This document shows positions 34,436 to 42,031 of a stretch of 64,000 nt of DNA, one piece after another. The position numbers were made by a program, and so were the translations under genes. Source of the DNA: Nonomuraea solani (GTDB lineage: Bacteria; Actinomycetota; Actinomycetes; Streptosporangiales; Streptosporangiaceae); NCBI RefSeq assembly GCF_900108335.1, contig NZ_FNVT01000005.1:124001-188000 (forward strand), read 5' to 3'. Numbering within the stretch: position 1 is the first letter of the stretch; each line of letters begins with the position of its first letter. Under the pieces are notes generated by a model. That model was not told where the DNA came from, ran no database searches, and saw nothing but the letters and a program-made list of their open reading frames with translations.

Positions 34436-35676
34436 TGAGCAGGGAATTTTCCAAGATCAAGGAGTCGCTCGCCTCCTGGGGCGAGATCCGCCAGCTCCTG
34501 CGCGGCGGTGAGCAGGGGCAGCTCGTGCCCGTCGTGATCCCCAAGGACCGGCGCGGGTTCGCCTGGATGGCGCTGGTGTTCCTGGGGCTCTACTTCGCCG
34601 GCATGGCCGCGCTGACCGACCTGACCGTCATCGCGGCTCTGGTGGCGCTGTTCTTCCTGGTCGTGGCCGCGGTCACGATGTGGCGCAAGGCCATCATCGA
34701 GATCGAGGAGGGCACCACCGGCGTACGCAGCCGCTGGGGCGCCATCACCGGCACGCTGCCGCCGGGCCGCCACTACCTCTGGCTGCCGTGGGACCGGGTG
34801 GACGCGGTCGTCGACACCTCCACCGAGATCCCGTACTCGGCGCCGATCGTGGCCTGCCCGACGGCCGAGAACGTGCCGCTGAAGTCGATCGAGTTCTTCC
34901 TGAAGTTCCGCATCGTGGACCCGGTGGCGTTCGTCCGCACGATCGGCGCGGGCAACTTCGACCTGGTGCTGTCCAGCGCGGTGCAGGACGCGATCAGGCA
35001 GCGCAGCCGCCGCGTCAACACCGAGCGCGCGTACGACCTGCGCGGCTCCGACGTCGGCGACATGCAGGACGCGCTCAACCGCCAGCTCGGCCGGTACGGC
35101 GTGCGCATCACGGGCGCCAACATCCCCGACGTCCAGTTGCCCGACCAGTACCAGCAGCACCTGGCCACGCGCGAGAAGGTGGCCAAGGAGCTGTCGGCGT
35201 ACGAGCGCGAGTGGGAGCTGACCCGCAAGCGCCGCATCGACACCCTGCTGATGGAGATCGAGCGCTCCAAGAAGACCCGTGACGCCCGCGTCGTCGAGGT
35301 CAAGGCCGCCCACAACAACGCGCGCAAGAACGTGGCGCGGATGCTGGAGGAGCAGGAGACCGAGGCGCAGCGGGTGACGTGGGAGATCGAGGCGCGCGGC
35401 CGGGCCGACCTGACCTCCGCCGAGAACGAGGCCAAGGCGCTGCGGCGGCTGGCCGAGTCGTACCGGGACAACCGGGCCGTGCTGCAGTACGAGCTGGCCC
35501 GCAAGCGCCTCGACGTGGGCGCGAAACTGGCGGAGAATGCCCCCCAGCCGCTGGTCGTACGCACCCAGCAGGGACAGTCGGACTCCGCGCTCTCAACCCT
35601 CATCCTGGCCCAGCTGCTCCCCCGCATCTCGGGCACGGGAACAGGCCAAGTGAACGGCCACACACCTTCCGCATAG
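34435..35676 (+). CDS. SPFH/Band 7 membrane protein 2
   Basis: 413 residues. Two close membrane helices (WMALVFLGLYFAGMAAL, LVALFFLVVAAVTMW) precede an SPFH domain (IEIEEGTTGVRSRWGAITG to AYDLRGSDVGDMQDALNRQ) and a long charged coiled coil rich in Lys, Arg and Glu. A hetero-oligomer with SPFH protein 1 is likely from the overlap, but is inference. The C-terminal tail is short and polar. Confidence 0.82.
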   Translation: MSREFSKIKESLASWGEIRQLLRGGEQGQLVPVVIPKDRRGFAWMALVFLGLYFAGMAALTDLTVIAALVALFFLVVAAVTMWRKAIIEIEEGTTGVRSRWGAITGTLPPGRHYLWLPWDRVDAVVDTSTEIPYSAPIVACPTAENVPLKSIEFFLKFRIVDPVAFVRTIGAGNFDLVLSSAVQDAIRQRSRRVNTERAYDLRGSDVGDMQDALNRQLGRYGVRITGANIPDVQLPDQYQQHLATREKVAKELSAYEREWELTRKRRIDTLLMEIERSKKTRDARVVEVKAAHNNARKNVARMLEEQETEAQRVTWEIEARGRADLTSAENEAKALRRLAESYRDNRAVLQYELARKRLDVGAKLAENAPQPLVVRTQQGQSDSALSTLILAQLLPRISGTGTGQVNGHTPSA

Positions 35677-35685
35677 GAGAACCCC

Positions 35686-36459
35686 ATGGTGTTCCGCAAG
35701 TTGATGGCCGCGTTCGGCGCGGGCGTCGAGGTAGACACGGTGCTGACCAACACGGGCGTGCGCCCGGGTGAGCTGCTGCGCGGCGTCGTCCACTTCCGTG
35801 GCGGCAACTCCGACTACAAGGTCGAGGGCATCCACATCGACCTCACCGCCGTCGTGGAGGTCGAGCAGGGCGACAACGAGTACAAAACGACCTACAGCTT
35901 CCTGCGCCAGCAGGTCGCGGGGATGTTCCAGCTCGCGGCGGGCGCGCAGCACCAGCATCCGTTCGAGATCGCGGTCCCGTGGGAGACGCCGATCAGCGCC
36001 ATCGGCGGGCACCCGCTGCACGGCATGCGGCTGGGCGTCCAGACGGAGCTGGCGCTGGCGGGTGCGCTCGACAAGGGCGACCTCGACCCGCTGTTCGTCA
36101 GCCCGCTGCCGGCCCAGGACCATGTGATCGGGGCGCTCGACCGGCTGGGCTTCCAGTTCAAGAAGGCCGACCTGGAGCGCGGCACGCTGTACGGCTCGAC
36201 CATGCCGTTCTTCCAGGAGATCGAGTACTACGCGGGCGGCCAGTGGCGGCGCCACTTCAACGAGCTGGAGCTGACGTTCATCGCCGGGCCGCGGCAGATG
36301 GACGTCATCCTGGAGGCCGACAAGCGGGGCGGCTTCCTGAGCTCCAGCCACGACTCCTACAACCGCTTCACGGTCCGCTACGACGACCCGCCGCAGTCGG
36401 CGGACGCGGCCCTGCAGCGCGGCCTGGAGCAGATGGCCCGCCACCGCGGGTGGTTCTGA
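35686..36459 (+). CDS. Spo0M-like arrestin-fold protein
   Basis: 257 residues, full length for the SpoOM family: GVEVDTVLTNTGVRPGELLRG and VVHFRGGNSDYKVEGIHIDL at the start, PFEIAVPWETPISAIGG in the middle. The fold is arrestin-like; Bacillus Spo0M influences sporulation and cell division. It lies 9 bases after SPFH protein 2, so all three would be one operon and may act on the same membrane structure. Confidence 0.88.
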   Translation: MVFRKLMAAFGAGVEVDTVLTNTGVRPGELLRGVVHFRGGNSDYKVEGIHIDLTAVVEVEQGDNEYKTTYSFLRQQVAGMFQLAAGAQHQHPFEIAVPWETPISAIGGHPLHGMRLGVQTELALAGALDKGDLDPLFVSPLPAQDHVIGALDRLGFQFKKADLERGTLYGSTMPFFQEIEYYAGGQWRRHFNELELTFIAGPRQMDVILEADKRGGFLSSSHDSYNRFTVRYDDPPQSADAALQRGLEQMARHRGWF

Positions 36460-36470
36460 CCTTCCGGTGA

Positions 36471-36493
36471 CGGGCGGCCGCTCGGGCCGCCCG
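36471..36493. terminator. GC-rich hairpin between convergent genes
   Basis: CGGGCGGCC (36471-36479) and GGCCGCCCG (36485-36493) form a perfect 9-bp stem with the loop GCTCG, 12 bases after the Spo0M stop and 51 bases before the methyltransferase stop. A likely bidirectional terminator without a T-run. Three copies of CCCCGTCGG-like 9-mers follow at 36515-36541. Confidence 0.6.
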
Positions 36494-36543
36494 CCACCGT
36501 GATCCGTCGGTCGCGGCCGTCGGCCCCGTCGGCCCCGTCGGCC

Positions 36544-37332
36544 TCAGGCCCGCGACACCGCCAGCAGGTGCCCGCTGACGCCGAGGAGCGAGGGCTCGCT
36601 TTCGAGGCGGCGGGCGGCGGCCAGCAGCAGTTCGCGGCGCTCGTCGTCGTCCAGCCAGTCGTCGACGTCCCCGTACAGCCAGAACGCCCCCTCCAGGCCG
36701 TAGCGGAGCGGCTCGGGCAGGCCGGCGTCGGCGAACTCGGCGAGGATCTCCTCCGGGTCGTGGAAGTAGCCGCGGAACCCGGTCTCCGTCCTGGTCGAGA
36801 CCATCATCCCGGTCTCGACGGAGTGATAGTCGGCCGCCCTTTGCGTGTCGTCCAGCAGGGTGCCGTGGTAGACGCTGTCGTGCAGGCCCGCGTACCGGCT
36901 GATGAAGGCCGCGGCGACCAGCCCGCCGGGTCGGACGGCGCGGCGAGCCTCGACCAGGGCGCGCAGCCGGTCGGCGCGTTCGGGCAGGTGGTAGAGCGGG
37001 CCGAGCAGCAGCGCCGCGTCCGCCTCGCCGTCGGGGACCGGCAGGTCGCGGGCGTCGCCGAGCCTGGCCCGTACGCCGGGCAGCGCCGCCGCCTCCTCGA
37101 CGTGCAGCGGCACGGGTTCGATCAGCTCGACCTCGTAGCCCTCGGCGGCCAGCCACTCGGCGTGCACCCCCGTGCCGCCGCCCACGTCGAGCACCCGGGC
37201 GGGCGCCGGCGGCAGGACGCGGCGCAGCACGTCGCGCGTACGCCAGAACTCCAGGCGGTTGCGTCCCCGCCGCAGCCGGGTCAGCTCGCCGCCCCGCTGG
37301 TAGTAGCCCAGAACGTGCGGATCCATGATCAT
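36544..37332 (-). CDS. Class I SAM-dependent methyltransferase
   Basis: 262 residues from the ATG at 37332 (MIMDPHVLGYYQRGGE). SAM-binding motif I is VLDVGGGTGVHAEWLA, motif II region GDARDLPVPDGEADAALLLGPLYHL, followed by RRAVRPGGLVAAAFIS. Substrate unknown; small-molecule methyltransferases of this kind are common in actinomycetes. The frame extends upstream, but GC bias explains that. Confidence 0.85.
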   Translation of the reverse strand: MIMDPHVLGYYQRGGELTRLRRGRNRLEFWRTRDVLRRVLPPAPARVLDVGGGTGVHAEWLAAEGYEVELIEPVPLHVEEAAALPGVRARLGDARDLPVPDGEADAALLLGPLYHLPERADRLRALVEARRAVRPGGLVAAAFISRYAGLHDSVYHGTLLDDTQRAADYHSVETGMMVSTRTETGFRGYFHDPEEILAEFADAGLPEPLRYGLEGAFWLYGDVDDWLDDDERRELLLAAARRLESEPSLLGVSGHLLAVSRA

Positions 37333-37490
37333 GTCTTCGGATCCTACAGATCGCCACAATCCAGACTCCAGGCAATAATTCGGAGCATTCCCCGCTACGA
37401 GATCGCTCCTTTGCGTGTGCTGGCCGTCGCATGGCGCGGTCGTTACCATGACCTCGGGAACTGAATGATCGTCGGACGGCGGGGCGAGCG

Positions 37491-38531
37491 ATGGCACGGT
37501 TCATGGCGGCGTGGAAGCGGACCGCCCCATGGGCGGCGCGCAACGCGGACGGCGCCATCGCGCTCGGGCTGGCCATCGTGGTCGGCGTGCTCGGCGTCAT
37601 GCCCCCTGAGATCTTCGGTGCGAAGGGCACCGACATCCAGCGGCAGCTCGTGACCGCCTCCACCCTGGTGATCATGGCTCTGGTGGCCACCGCGCTGCTG
37701 CGCGACCGCGCCCGCCAGGCCCCGGTCGAAAGGACGATCACCTCGGGGGCGCTGGCCGAGCTGCCCGTGCGCCTGGCGCGCATGGAGGAGATCGAGACCC
37801 TGGTTCACAGCACCCGCAGGGCGCTCGACTCGCTGCAGCTCGTCAGGGTGCTCGGCAGCAGGCAGGAGATCGCCCAGTCCCACGCCGAGGCGCGCAAGGA
37901 CACCAGCAGGTGGAGCTTCAAGGGCGGCACCGGCACCTACCTGCGCGCGGTCACGCTGCCCCTGTGCGTGGCGGCCGCCCGCAGGGACAAACGCCACCTC
38001 ACGGTCAGGGTCGAGGTCGTCGACCCGACCAATCCGGAGGTGTGCGAGACCTACGCCCACTACCGCCGCTCGCTGTCCGACGCCCCCGACGGCACCGGCG
38101 AGACGTGGACGACCGACCGGGTCAGGAAGGAGTCGTACGCGACCATCCTGGCCGCCTTCTGGCACCGCCAGCGCTACGGCCTGCTCGACATCGGGGTGGG
38201 CCTGTCGTCCACGATGACCACGTTCCGCTGGGACGTCTCGACCACCCGCCTGATCATGACGGTCGAAGACCCCAACATGGCGATGACCGCGCTGGCCGGC
38301 ACCTTCTACTACGAAAACTGCGACACCGAGCTGCGGCTCAGCTTCGAGCAGGCGCGGCGGGTGCCGCTGGAGAGGTACAAGAAGGTGCCGCTCGGCGACG
38401 AGCCCACCATCGAGGAGGTACAGGACCTGTTCGAAGGCATCGGGGTGCCCCTGCCCAAGTCCTACAACGCCAACGACGTCGTCGACATCGCCCGCAAGGC
38501 GCTGCGCGCCGTGGATCCCTATGGGCCATGA
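37491..38531 (+). CDS. Two-TM protein with a soluble domain of unknown function
   Basis: 346 residues. Two N-terminal membrane helices (about 22-42 and 53-69) with a short loop, then a cytoplasmic domain. That domain has W-x-F-x-GGTGTYLRAVTLPLC and VEVVDPTNPEVCETYAHYRRSL, which vaguely recall PLD-like/DUF5919-type modules of actinobacterial regulators; the resemblance is weak. First gene of a three-gene cassette: its stop overlaps the start of the cupin gene (ATGA). Two-TM effectors are common in prokaryotic immune systems, but no catalytic motif is certain here. Confidence 0.65.
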   Translation: MARFMAAWKRTAPWAARNADGAIALGLAIVVGVLGVMPPEIFGAKGTDIQRQLVTASTLVIMALVATALLRDRARQAPVERTITSGALAELPVRLARMEEIETLVHSTRRALDSLQLVRVLGSRQEIAQSHAEARKDTSRWSFKGGTGTYLRAVTLPLCVAAARRDKRHLTVRVEVVDPTNPEVCETYAHYRRSLSDAPDGTGETWTTDRVRKESYATILAAFWHRQRYGLLDIGVGLSSTMTTFRWDVSTTRLIMTVEDPNMAMTALAGTFYYENCDTELRLSFEQARRVPLERYKKVPLGDEPTIEEVQDLFEGIGVPLPKSYNANDVVDIARKALRAVDPYGP

Positions 38532-39145
38532 GCTACAGCGGCGTACGTGAGCTGTTACGCGGCGGCGAGGCCACGGCGTGGGCCCTGGAGGTGCTGGCCA
38601 GGCCCGATCTGAGCGCCGTACGCCATCCGCTCGGGTTCGTCTGCCTGCCGCTGGAGCGCGACGGCGGCGAAGGGGTATGCCTCCATCTGTGGTCCGACTC
38701 GCTCGCGCACGCCGAGAGCACGACTTCGCAGATCCACTGCCACAGCTGGGATCTCGTCAGCCACGTGCTCTATGGCCAGGTGCGCAACGTGCACGCCGTC
38801 GTCACCGACGCGGGCGCGGACGCCACGCACCGGGTGTTCGAGGTGGTCAGCGGGGCCGGCGGCGACCGCATCTCGCCCACCGGCCGCACCGTGCGGCACA
38901 CCACGGGCCTGGTGGAGGTCTTCGGCTCCGGCGACACCTACACGCTGGCCGCCGACCGCTTCCACAGCAGCGTCGTCCCCGAGGGCGGCGAGGCGGCCAC
39001 GATCGCGCTCGGACAGGGCCGGGCCGGTGGCCGGGACCTGTCGCTCGGGCCGCTCGACGGCGGCCCCCACCACGTGTCCAGGCAGCCTCTGGACGCCGGG
39101 GAGACGGCGCTGGCCGTCCGCCTCATCACCGCGCACCTGACCTGA
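38528..39145 (+). CDS. Cupin-like protein (cassette gene 2)
   Basis: 205 residues, starting in a 4-base overlap with the two-TM gene. TSQIHCHSWDLVSHVLYG holds a His-x-His pair, and AADRFHSSVVPEGG a later His, a spacing that suits the metal ligands of a cupin such as cysteine dioxygenase. No family was firmly recognised. The coupling to a two-TM protein and a phosphatase suggests a small-molecule step, but the substrate is unknown. Confidence 0.6.
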   Translation: MSYSGVRELLRGGEATAWALEVLARPDLSAVRHPLGFVCLPLERDGGEGVCLHLWSDSLAHAESTTSQIHCHSWDLVSHVLYGQVRNVHAVVTDAGADATHRVFEVVSGAGGDRISPTGRTVRHTTGLVEVFGSGDTYTLAADRFHSSVVPEGGEAATIALGQGRAGGRDLSLGPLDGGPHHVSRQPLDAGETALAVRLITAHLT

Positions 39146-39155
39146 AGGGCACCCG

Positions 39156-39956
39156 ATGGACCTGGAGTACGCTCGCACGATCGCCGTCGAAGCCGCCGAG
39201 TCCGCGGGCGCGCTGCTCCTCGAGGGCACGCGGGGCGCCCTGGGGGTGCGGGCCAAGGGCGACGCGGGCGACGTGGTCACCGACCTCGACCTGGCCTCCG
39301 AGAAGCTGCTGCTGGAGCGCATCCTGACGGCGTTCCCGTCGCATTCGGTGATCGCCGAGGAGTCGGGGCTGGTCGGGGAAGCCGGCGGGCAGTGGACGTG
39401 GCTGGTCGACCCGCTCGACGGGACCAACAACGTGGCGATCGGGCTGCCCACGTACGTGGTGGGCGTGGCGCTCCTCCGCGACGGGCTGCCCGTGCTGGGC
39501 GTGGTGCACGATCCGGTCTCAAGTCAGACGTGGTCGGCCGTGCGGGGGCGCGGGGCCGTTTGCTCTTCAGGGGTACGCCTGACGCCTTCGTACGCGCCCA
39601 GCCCGCACGGCCCGCTGCTGGCCTGGACCCAGGGCTACGACGTGACCAGGGCCGACCCCGGCGTGCGGGCGCTGAAGTCCGCCCTGGAGCTCAGGGCCCG
39701 CCGGGTGCTGCAGCTCTGGGCGCCGCTGCTGGCCTGGGCGATGCTGGCGCGCGGTGACATCGACGGCTTCGTGGGCTACCGGGCCGGGGTGGTCGACCTG
39801 CCCGCCGGGGCGCTGCTGGCGCAGGAGGCGGGCATCGAGATCCGGGCGCTGGACGGCGGCCCGTTCGAGGAGCGCATCGGCGGCCCGGCCGAGGTGCGCA
39901 GCTTCGTGGCCGGGCACCCCCGCGCCATCCCCGAGCTTCTCGCCCTGCTGCGCTGA
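39156..39956 (+). CDS. Inositol-monophosphatase superfamily enzyme (cassette gene 3)
   Basis: 266 residues. Metal and catalytic motifs are present: VTDLDLASEKLL, VIAEESGLVG, WLVDPLDGTNN and, near the C-terminus, AGVVDLPAGALLAQEAG in place of the usual WDxAAG. The superfamily includes inositol, fructose-1,6-bisphosphate, histidinol-phosphate and 3'-phosphoadenosine (CysQ) phosphatases; the sequence does not decide between them. Begins 10 bases after the cupin gene with GAAGGG upstream, completing the cassette. Confidence 0.85.
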   Translation: MDLEYARTIAVEAAESAGALLLEGTRGALGVRAKGDAGDVVTDLDLASEKLLLERILTAFPSHSVIAEESGLVGEAGGQWTWLVDPLDGTNNVAIGLPTYVVGVALLRDGLPVLGVVHDPVSSQTWSAVRGRGAVCSSGVRLTPSYAPSPHGPLLAWTQGYDVTRADPGVRALKSALELRARRVLQLWAPLLAWAMLARGDIDGFVGYRAGVVDLPAGALLAQEAGIEIRALDGGPFEERIGGPAEVRSFVAGHPRAIPELLALLR

Positions 39957-40075
39957 GGAAAACGCACTGAGGAAAACTCCGCAGATAATGTGTGTCCTTT
40001 GTCGATGAGTTCCGCCGCCGTTCGACGTCTATTTAGAGGGTGCCGAGAACGGCACCACGCGGAGAGGAGCCCGAC

Positions 40076-40318
40076 ATGACGAACACGACCGAGCTGGCGC
40101 AGGTGCTCTTCGCCACCGCTCTGCAGCCGTCCGACGAGCTGTCGTCGTACCAGATTCGCGCCGCCGTGGACGAGCGGTTGTGCGCGTGCGGCGGCGACGC
40201 GTCCTGGTGCGCGGCCTATGTGGCCCAGGAGGCCGGCGACCACCCCGAGACGTACGTGCGCCGGATGCGCTGGGCCCTGGACGCGGTCGCCGGCGCCTAT
40301 GCGCTGGCCGCGGCCTGA
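40076..40318 (+). CDS. Small actinobacterial protein of unknown function
   Basis: 80 residues from an ATG preceded by GGAGAGGAG. It starts MTNTTELAQVLFATALQPSD and ends in HPETYVRRMRWALDAVAGAY; three Cys residues fall between (CACGGDASWC). It is a single, mainly helical unit seen in actinomycetes; nothing indicates a function. Alone between the phosphatase gene and a convergent lipoprotein gene. Confidence 0.7.
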   Translation: MTNTTELAQVLFATALQPSDELSSYQIRAAVDERLCACGGDASWCAAYVAQEAGDHPETYVRRMRWALDAVAGAYALAAA

Positions 40319-40322
40319 CCGG

Positions 40323-40760
40323 TTACTTGAGCTTGTACTGGCACAGGCCCTCACCGTTGACGACGACCTCGCCGTCCACGGTAATGCGGCATTTGCCGGC
40401 CGCCAGCCGGCCGTCGGCGGCCTGGGACGAGCCGGCCACGATCGACAGCGACCGTCCGACCTTCTGCTCGGCCTCGGTGAGCGCCACCTTGACGGTCTTG
40501 GACCACGGGAGCTTGGCGTTGTTCTCGGTGCCCTGCTCGTCGGCGTAGTACGCGATGGGCTGCATGGACCGGCCCTTGCCGAGCACCTCCAGCTTGACCG
40601 TCCGCGTCACCTCCCGCGCCGGGAGCGTGGACGCCTCGACAGCCTTCGGCGGGGCGCTGGACGCCGGGGCGGGCTGAGCGGCAGGTTCCGCGGCGCCGCA
40701 GCCGGTGAGCGCCACCGTTAGGGCAAGACCGAAAAATCCGTAGATGGTGGTTCTGGTCAT
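40323..40760 (-). CDS. Small lipoprotein with MmpS-like domain
   Basis: 145 residues. Signal peptide with lipobox LTGC (about residue 21), a Pro/Ala linker, then a beta-rich domain ending CRITVDGEVVVNGEG, the pattern of MmpS-like and related secreted actinobacterial proteins. It would sit on the outer membrane face. No RND (MmpL) transporter is nearby; the gene upstream encodes an ion transporter. Confidence 0.7.
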   Translation of the reverse strand: MTRTTIYGFFGLALTVALTGCGAAEPAAQPAPASSAPPKAVEASTLPAREVTRTVKLEVLGKGRSMQPIAYYADEQGTENNAKLPWSKTVKVALTEAEQKVGRSLSIVAGSSQAADGRLAAGKCRITVDGEVVVNGEGLCQYKLK

Positions 40761-40779
40761 GCTGCCTTATTGTCCCGGA

Positions 40780-40807
40780 GCCTGACCGGTGGTCAGACCG
40801 GTCAGGC
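40780..40807 (-). terminator. Strong hairpin at the 3' end of the ion-transporter gene
   Basis: GCCTGACCGGT (40780-40790) and ACCGGTCAGGC (40797-40807) make a perfect 11-bp stem with a 6-base loop; the transporter stop codon is inside the 40797-40807 arm. It likely ends that transcript before the lipoprotein gene. Confidence 0.6.
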
Positions 40808-41974
40808 GAGCTCGACCAGCGCCCACACCGTCGCCACCAGCCCCGCTACGGCCAGCCCCGCGCCGGTGAGCAGGAACTTGCGCATCGGCACCTTGACGTC
40901 GTGACGGCGGCACGACTCGAACCACAGCAGCGTGGCCAGCGACGCCCACGGGGTGATGACCGGGCCCACGTTGGTGCCGACCAGCAGGGCCAGCAGGCGG
41001 TTCTGGTCGGTGGCCGGGATCACGGTCTCGACGGCCTGGTAGGCGGGCAGGTTGTTGATCGCGTTGGACAGCCCGGCCCCGACGGCGGCCGTGCGGTAGG
41101 GGTCGCCGTCCGTGCCGATCATCCAGGTCATCAGGTCGGACAGGCCGTGCCGGCTGAGGGTGGGCACCACCAGGAACAGGCCGGTCACGAAGATGATGAG
41201 CTGCCACGGGACGAGGCTCCACGTCAGGCGCTCGCGGGCGCGCAGCAGGAAGGCGCCCGCGACGATGACCGCCGCCGCCGAGGCGGCGATGGCGACGTGC
41301 ACCTCCAGCAGCAGCAGGACGATGAAGAGCACGCAGCCGGCGGACGCGGCCGTGAACAGCGCGCGGTCGGCGATCGGCTCCAGCACCGGCGGCGTGTAGC
41401 GCAGGTCGCGCCGCTCGCCGCGCCGCCAGTAGAACGCCCACAGGAAGATCATCGTCATGGCGATCGAGACGAGTTGCGGGGCCCACATGCGGGCGGCGAA
41501 CTCCTGGGCGTCGAGGTCGATCTTGTTCATGCCGAGGAGGTTGGTCAGGTTGGAGACCGGCAGCAGCAGGCTGGCGGTGTTGGCCAGCCAGATCGTGGTC
41601 ATCGCGAGGGGCAGGGCGGCGATGCGGGCCTTGGGGGCGAGGGCGAGCATGACCGGGGTGAGCAGGACGGCGGTCGTGTCCAAGTTCAGAAATATCGTGA
41701 CAAATGACGCGAAGGCCGTACAAAGAAAGAAAAGAGCGGTGTAGTTGCCGCGCCCGAACACCGCCATCCGCGCCGCGATCGCGTCGAAGACCTGCGCTTC
41801 CTTGGTGAGCTCGGCCACCACGATGATCGCGATCAGGAAGATCAGCAGCGGGCCGATCTCCTCGAAGCTCGTGACCGCGTCATCCCACGGGAGCAGCCCG
41901 GTCGCCAGGAAGACCAGGCCCAGAACCAGCAACCCGACCCTGATGAGGTCGAGCACGCCAAAACGCCGCAACAC
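40802..41974 (-). CDS. ArsB/NhaD-superfamily ion transporter
   Basis: About 390 residues with 10-12 membrane helices. FLATGLLPWDDAVTSFEEIGPLLIFL and NLDTTAVLLTPVMLALAPK, with the later NNLPAYQAVETVIPATDQNRLLALLVGTNVGPV, are typical of the ArsB/NhaD (SLC13-like) superfamily. It may export arsenite or exchange sodium or another ion for protons; there is no arsenic regulon nearby. The start is unclear (GTG at 41974 or 41992); it is divergent from the TIR gene with about 57 bases between. Confidence 0.85.
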   Translation of the reverse strand: MLRRFGVLDLIRVGLLVLGLVFLATGLLPWDDAVTSFEEIGPLLIFLIAIIVVAELTKEAQVFDAIAARMAVFGRGNYTALFFLCTAFASFVTIFLNLDTTAVLLTPVMLALAPKARIAALPLAMTTIWLANTASLLLPVSNLTNLLGMNKIDLDAQEFAARMWAPQLVSIAMTMIFLWAFYWRRGERRDLRYTPPVLEPIADRALFTAASAGCVLFIVLLLLEVHVAIAASAAAVIVAGAFLLRARERLTWSLVPWQLIIFVTGLFLVVPTLSRHGLSDLMTWMIGTDGDPYRTAAVGAGLSNAINNLPAYQAVETVIPATDQNRLLALLVGTNVGPVITPWASLATLLWFESCRRHDVKVPMRKFLLTGAGLAVAGLVATVWALVELA

Positions 41975-42031
41975 CCGACGATGATCGCACACGGCTATTA
42001 CGGGGCCTACACGGCAAGGGATACTGGGCGG

